From: Daphnia carinata
Taxonomy: Eukaryota; Arthropoda; Branchiopoda; Diplostraca; Daphniidae
Direction: 5' to 3'
Assembly (NCBI RefSeq): GCF_022539665.2
Contig: NC_081331.1
Span: 8,587,534 to 8,651,533 of the forward strand
Length of the DNA: 64,000 nt
The position numbers and the translations under genes were made by a program. How positions within the stretch are numbered: position 1 is the first letter of the stretch; every line of letters starts with the position of its first letter. The notes under the pieces are model-generated. The model was not told the DNA's origin. It saw nothing but the letters and a program-made list of their open reading frames with translations, and ran no database searches. Below are positions 48,676 to 64,000 of this stretch, one piece after another.

Positions 48676-51600
48676 ATCGATTTGCAAAATGCTGGTAACA
48701 CATCATCCCAAACTAATTTTGTATGTTTGATGATGAATCAAAATTTTGACACTTGTAGATTTATTTTTTCTTTACTATCTTGGCTTTGGTTTTCGAAGGC
48801 TTCAGTGTTCTTACAGTTAGTGTTGACATGATTTTTAATGCTTTACTTCAATGTGGTTAGTGTCAAGTTGAACGAATTATTCGTAAATAAAACAATAACT
48901 GATGGTTGTTTGAGTTGCAATGCACTCATATTCATGGAGATTGTTTCATCCATACATGTGTACGCATATATGAAGGTTGTAAGATTCATGTAGGCGTGTG
49001 AAGAAGCGTGAGAAACAACACAAACTTTAACAACGGTATATAGTTTTAAAAAAGGACGTATGATAGGTCACAAAAGTACGTACAAACCCAATGGTGTTCT
49101 CCTGCTTGATCAATGCCACTATATAGCGTGCCAAATTGCTTTGCAATCAATGAAATTGAATAAAATGTTTACATAGTAAAACTTTGAATAAAGTGCCAGT
49201 TATTTAAGCAATGAGGCGTTCTAAGTTATCGTTGAGTAGCAGTGCTAAAGAAAGACGCTGCATAGACGCCTTGGGTACATAGTGAGCCACCGTGTTGCTG
49301 GGTATGCACCGAGCAAACCTGATCGATTGCAAAAAGAAAGTAAAAGAAAGCCATGCCGGCCCATTGATCTGCCACCATAAGTTTCTTATGCAACATGTGC
49401 ACTATCCACTCACATATTCTAGATTCAAACAGAATACCGACTTGAAGTTTTGTTCAATAGTTTTTTTCGGTGTTCTGCAATGGCGGGCGACTTTGTTCCA
49501 CAGTACTGCCTGCGTGTAGTGTGTTAAGTCTGCTTCATTTCAGCAATACGGGCTTATGTGTTAAAACCACGATGAAGTTTTCTCTTTAACGCTTCGCTAC
49601 AGTGCGTAAATCAGAGGTGCATTTCTCCTTTTTGTACATTTCTGTTTTAATCAGCGTTCAAACGTTTCCAAATTGTCTTAAGAGTTATAAGTAAAAGGCA
49701 AAATTTTAAACATTTGCAACAAAACGCAATCTTAAAACGTGTTGGCAATCGGTTTAAGAGTTAAACGCCAAGTGCTACCATTGGTTTGATCTAGGCGGTA
49801 ATCGTTAGGTTGCCGAGACGAATGGCGTTAATATACGAGGACTTTGCTTCAAATTTTCAGCTATTGCGCTTGGTTGGAGGGGGGGGGGCACTTGCTGTAG
49901 CGATTGATTTTTTGTTTGTTTGTTTGTTTGCTCTTTCACTCGGTCACTGTAAAACGGTTAGATCAAAAGTAGGTAACGCGTATCCTTTAACAGGATAGCG
50001 TCAGTGGGTGAAATCGGTTGCCGTATACAATAAACAGACACACAACTGATTAAAGAGTTATACACATTAGATAAAATTCACGGGGAAAAAAATATGTTAG
50101 CATATTACACGCTATGTTTTGTTATTACGAAATTTCCGCAACAACATTCGCAGTTTGGCCTCTTTTATGTTAAGTAATGCACGACTAAACCTGTTACAAG
50201 TGCGGAAGAATCACGAGGCTATCTTGTAGATAGTAGAAATATAAGAAATAAAACATTTAAAGCATACCACGTACATGATCTGATTGTAGTTGTGTATAAA
50301 CAGTTTGAGGTGGGTGGGAATATTTGATGAGAAGGCTACGTTTAGAGAATCAAGTTGTTGCGTACGACTTGACAAGACGAGCGGGATGAGATTATTTGAG
50401 ATGCACAGAATTGTTCCGGACTAAATTACTTAACTGACGCCACGCCTTTTTTTTTGCTGTGCTTCGGCAAAGCTTGCGAATGTGATGTAAAAATATTGCG
50501 TGTTGTGCGTTAAAGACACCAAGAGTTCATCGCAGATGGCTAGCCACCCCACACCAGTGGGAATTAAATCGTCAGGGTATCTTGGGGACGAGGGGACCCA
50601 TTAAGGCAGCAATCACGCATTTTATGTGGATTTAGCAGTTTCAAGGGAAGGCGGATGTTTTCCAGGCGGTAAAACTACGCGCTGTGCGATCAGCCTATTT
50701 TTAACCGAATTGCAAAGTCGAAAGAAACATAAAAATCAATCGACCCCTGTTCTCATATCAAGTTATGCGTTTCTATTTTGTGGCAAATGTTTTGCGCCGG
50801 AATATACAAGAGTATTCGGTTTCGTCGTGTATATCCTATTCCAACACAATTAATTCAGGTGGTCAGACACATACGTACAATTCACGGTAGCCTTGTTCAA
50901 AAAATAGTTCTGCCAACATTCGTTCATCTTTGATTTCTTTCTTGGAGGCAAAGATTTTGAAACATGACTTACTTGTTCCTTTTCTTCCTTCCGCATATCA
51001 TTTACAAGTTAATGCTTTCTAATTGCCAAAAGAGCTACAAAGTTCATACGGCACAAAAAGTAAAAAAAAAAAAGATAAGCGAAGAAAAACGCAACTTTTT
51101 TTCAGACTCTTTCAGACAATGACACATCGTTACATGCATACAGATGGTGTTAACAGCGATGGAGGCAACGGCAAGTAAAGAATGCAAAGCCTCTGCTCCT
51201 GTCCGGCTGATGGAGTTTCTCTATGCCTTCTTCATTCTACTTTTGCCTTCATTTTCAGTTCCTTCCTTTACATTATTTTCTCCCTCTTGGATTTTATCAC
51301 CATTGCGGAACAACCCTCTACAGCCGATATGTACATTTGTGCGCAGTGATTGCAGACTGACGTTGTACGTTATGGCTACTAGAATCCAATCAAAATATTA
51401 AAGGCAAGAAACTCCGTAGCATATGGGTGATTGGAATATACTCGATGGCTCGAATGTAGGGCGCCATTGCTCTGCGAATAGTTAACACGGCCCAATAAAT
51501 AAAACGCGAACAACCACACAGTTCTGACATGTCTCCTTCTGCTCAATTTATCTACCCTTTTGCGTTTCCTTGTTCGACAAGCAAGCCAATTCAGACAGGC

Positions 51601-53260
51601 GCTTGATCAATTCAAACAATGCTTCGCGATTAGGAAGAACGGGTAAAAGGCACTGGCTGATCAAAAAATAGCTGCACGCTTTCGTAGAGGATCAAATGAA
51701 AACGGAGAAAGAGGGAAAGCAGAAACAAATGGCATTACAAAGATCAAATAAACGAAATCAATTTCGACACTTTTCTGTTGTGCACTATTCTCCGGTTGGA
51801 GGAGTGAGAATACTGCCCTTGGCGTTCAGGAAGCAAAAATGAATCGGAAACGAACGTCCAAAGGAAGAGCATCTTAAAGAGACGACACTCTCTAAATTGA
51901 GAGAACAACTGCGGAGAGAGGCAAAAACAAATGAGCGCACCAACCAGGAAAAAAACAAATAAATAAAAGAGTTGCAAGTCATACGTATACCTTTGAGGGT
52001 AACGAACGAAGAGACGCACAAAAATCGAACGTCAAACGAACAAACAAAAAGAAAAAGGTAAGGTAGAAAGAGAAAAAAAAAGAAAATAGGAGCAAATGAA
52101 TAAGAGCAAAAAACTTAAAAAAACAAACAAGAAGGAACAAGAAAGGAGAAAGAAAAGAAAATCATCGTTCAAGTAACCATGGGATCGAATTATTTGTGTC
52201 TAGGCAACCGGCAGTTCAGTGGCGGTTCCATTAGAGCAAAAGGCAGAAACGGCATTGGTTAGGAAGCCACTTCGCTGGGAGAGAGGGAGGAACAGCCGTG
52301 AGTATGGGTGCGTATGGCAAAATAAAGAGTCACGGAGGGAAAAAGAAGCAGGAGACAAGAGAGCCAAGGTAAGGCACACAGCCGCGATGCCTCTGTGTAA
52401 GCGGAGGAAAAGCCGTTCTTTATTTAGCCCGTCTCGTTTTTCTCTTTCTCCCCGTTTCCCTTCTCGTCTTTCTCCTATTTTCTCTCGTTTTCTTTTTCTG
52501 TCTCTTTGTTCTTCCTATGATTGTCATGCCAACTTTGTATGTACATCCAACATCACCTGATGGCTGTACATGCGATGCTTTTCGTAGCCCCCTTTTGCCC
52601 CGTGTGCGACGACCTCTTGCGACCCAACGACGATACAATCCCTGAATCCCTATCCTCTTTTCTTGTTTCAATGCTATTCTGCTTTTTCATCCTTTCATCT
52701 TTGAGTCTCTTCCATTTTTGTCTCACTCTCTTATTCCGACAGTTTTCCCACAACGAATGCGACCATTTTTATATCCAGGCAAATGCCTTAGCCCAAAAGA
52801 GCGCCATCCTTGATGAGAATTTGTTTCGCTCTTTGTGTCCAATCCTGTCCCATACAGCGCGAAACAGCACCTGTGAACCAGCCATCAGTTTCTCTCCAGT
52901 GCTCAGCTATAATGTGCGCTCGCCCTCACGAGTTATGGCTTACGACGCCGTACTCGTCTTTCAACCTTCCTTTTTTCAGTCGTGCTTCGGGCGAGTGGCC
53001 ATAAGAAATTAACTGAAATCCAAAACCAAGGGAGAAAAATTGAAAAAAAACTGAAAAAATAAATAAATAATAAAAAGTAAAAGAGGAGAGAATTGTATGC
53101 TACGTAAGAGCACAGCGGTGTCTCCGGTATCTAGTTCCTGGCTTTCTATGCAATAGTTATATTTTTAATTGCCTGATAGTTACGATCGATACGACTCATT
53201 CTGTTGTATATTGTGAGACCCAGAGTGCCCAGTCGGCTGAGATGTAAAAAAACGCCATTG
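48676..53260. other. Long spacer with strand-asymmetric purine and pyrimidine tracts
   Basis: No gene recognised. 52030-52180 is strongly A/G-rich on the plus strand and 52425-52520 strongly C/T-rich. The 100-160 codon frames at 52219-53012 follow this composition and overlap on both strands. Confidence 0.35.
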
Positions 53261-53434
53261 TTAATTAAGTGCCGGAAGCGCTAGAAATCCCATCAGATTT
53301 ATTTCCCCTCCATGATATAGCTCTGCTTGTAAAATTCGAGAAATGGGATTCCTGAAAAACCCTTAAAAATGCTACACGCATTTGGATTTGCGATAAACGA
53401 CCTGCGTTTAATTGCCGAAGTTTTAGGCGGCAGA

Positions 53435-53511
53435 TCAAGTGCAAATGAAACCCTAACTCGGTGTATGTCTTTTTAAACAAAGACGCCTTACATCTACTGA
53501 GCCACAACGCC
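53435..53511 (-). repeat. tRNA-derived sequence (SINE head or tRNA pseudogene)
   Basis: On the minus strand the A box TGGCTCAGTAG (53504-53494) is a perfect consensus, and 42 bp on a B-box-like GGTTTCATTTG (53452-53442) sits at tRNA spacing. The body continues for about 150 bp without coding, as in a SINE. The stems do not close, so it is not a working tRNA gene. Confidence 0.4.
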
Positions 53512-53514
53512 ATG

Positions 53515-55170
53515 AAATTTCAACTCGACAATTACACGTACACAAAAAATGCTTTCACTTGTTTGGTTTCCCCACATAGCAAAAGACCAAACATTGCCGC
53601 TGGTAATGAATGATTTTTTTTTTGTTTCTTTTTTACATTAATTGTTACTCGAATGGGTTTGTTCCAATTGTTTTAAGTTAATGAACAGCAAATATCCAAA
53701 TTGGGAAGTTGTTGGTGAAGGAAAGCACATTGCTGCCTAACCTTTTAATAATTTCTTAGTTTCGATTTTTTACCAGACACTGATTGTACCCCATTCAGTA
53801 CATTAAAACTTTTATTTCAAAAATATCCACGTTAATGCGAGATGTAAAAAAAAAAACTCCCTCTTTCTTTTTGTATGCGAAAATAAATGTGGTACTTAAA
53901 GCCAAGAGAAATCCTATGCATATCGGACGTCTTTCATTGGGTCTATACAAAAGCTATGAATGCTTCCTCATATTCAGTTGCTCGTTCGTACATTTCTTAT
54001 TGTTGCCGAAAGCGCCCGGCAATGAAAAAGGTATCTCGGTGTTGCCAATAGAATGAACACCGTAGTCGAAGCGACAGCGAAACAGGGTCGCAGATGGAAC
54101 GTGGCTGTGAAAGAAGCCCCGTGTGAGTAAGCCTGCATATGCCTGCTACCGAATTCTACGCCAACAACGGAAGAAAAAAGAAAAAAAAAAAAAAAAGGGG
54201 GGGGGAAAGAAAGAAAGAAGAGTGAGATGAGGGATCAATACTTCTCGACACGCTTGAGACACAGAATTCCTTTCTCCTGCCCACGTTCAGACTAGCACAC
54301 AGATGAGACTTTCGATTAAGCCAATATTTTTTGAAGGGAGACCACTCGGAAGTTTCTCCTTTTGTTTTGTTTCCTTTTTTTTTTTTTGCTCGTTCCTACA
54401 TAGTTGTACTCCCACCATAGGTATCGCATAGATAACTAATACCTACAGTCATAGATTTTAGGCGTAAAAATACAAAATAATGATAATAATAATAAAACAA
54501 GAAACAACAACTAGATCACACAACATACCCGATCAATTTTTCATTAGCCATACGTCTTTTCTTTTTCCCCTTCGAATGCTGTACATAGTTTCATTTAAAA
54601 AAAAAGAAAAGGAATTGTAACCTCAGATAGTGAATGAAGAATCATGATAACTTTATAGGAATCTTATTTCCGTATCACCACGTGACCTTACTTTTGATAC
54701 GAATGATACTACAAAAAAAAAGAAAACCACGGAATTAATAGCTGGATATTGCCGGGGACTGATAGCTATATCAACTGGGAATTCGTTCGCATGGAAACAA
54801 GTGATGGTTACTCATGACACGGACACCAACATTATAGGTCGTATGAGGCTAGCGGTCAATTCGGCTATAGGATTTTAATGAAGAGTCTCTCACGTAGTTT
54901 TGTCTTTACAAACGGACTACTTAGTATCAGCACATCTTTTCCATTTTTGATAGATATATTTTTTTATTGGCTAGTGAGTGAGCTGCTGAGAAACCACCAC
55001 CTGCCAATCACAGACGACTGAAAAGAGGAAAAAAAAATTTGACTGCCAAACAAAAAACAAAAAAAACAAAAGAAAAAAAAACAAAAAAAAAGGAAAATAA
55101 AAGTAAGGACAGGCTTGTACAATAGTTCATTCGCATACAACCATTCTCGGTTATGTTCAATAAGATGGGT
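53515..55170. other. Membralin 3' flank, no gene
   Basis: AT-rich with many A/T homopolymers; a poly-A then poly-G junction at about 54180-54208. Confidence 0.35.
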
Positions 55171-55172
55171 AT

Positions 55173-55178
55173 TTTATT
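55173..55178 (-). terminator. Poly(A) signal candidate of membralin
   Basis: AATAAA on the minus strand, 15 nt after the stop codon. This would make a very short 3' UTR; other signals further downstream may be used. Confidence 0.4.
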
Positions 55179-55193
55179 AGCTAAAAAATAGAT

Positions 55194-64000
<8,807 letters not shown>

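Noticed and set aside
52219-53012. 113- and 163-codon plus-strand frames
   Set aside because: Follow purine/pyrimidine asymmetry, overlap frames on the other strand, no recognisable domain.

Overview
The window looks like a piece of an arthropod nuclear genome, most likely a branchiopod crustacean of the Daphnia type. The evidence is short AT-rich spliceosomal introns (mostly 60 to 300 bp), animal-specific single-copy genes, and a mixture of BEL/Pao, Ty3/gypsy, Tc1/mariner and tyrosine-recombinase retroelement debris. The species assignment is inference. No bacterial, organellar, CRISPR or rRNA feature was seen.

Layout. 1-2.75 kb: remains of BEL/Pao retrotransposons (integrase end, inverted pol scrap, gag zinc-knuckle, LTR-like blocks). 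3.35-6.35 kb: complete 11-exon Cdk5 gene (+). 6.51-7.63 kb: complete 6-exon Spag7 gene (-), with its stop only 155 bp from the Cdk5 stop. 7.8-12.2 kb: a TIR-bearing foldback element, a Tc1-like element with TIRs of about 290 bp and a broken transposase, LTR-element scraps, and an LTR related to the one at 2.1-2.75 kb but inverted. 12.2-21.6 kb: graveyard of at least three gypsy elements in both orientations plus a DIRS-like tyrosine recombinase scrap. 22.7-23.65 kb: second and complete copy of the foldback element. 24.32-29.12 kb: structurally complete, young gypsy-type LTR retrotransposon with a 5-bp target duplication, short LTRs and a gag-pol frame broken by two stops and one frameshift. 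29.1-55.2 kb: long stretch with no recognised gene, only simple repeats, tRNA-like scraps and a few candidate small ORFs or exons. 55.19-64.0 kb: the 3' half of the membralin (Tmem259) gene on the minus strand, seven exons visible and running off the right edge, including one non-canonical GC-AG intron.

The three host genes are conserved, unrelated housekeeping or neuronal genes and show no sign of acting together. Most of the rest is mobile-element sequence or silent spacer. I did not find a convincing new multi-gene system. The most useful observations are the 15-nt microexon of Cdk5, the GC-AG intron of membralin, the inverted LTR pair that brackets Cdk5-Spag7, the foldback family with sub-repeats in its arms, and the recent gypsy insertion. 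All homology calls come from reading translations by eye; exon borders were chosen by splice consensus, reading phase and agreement with the family sequence. Repeat similarities are by-eye estimates.
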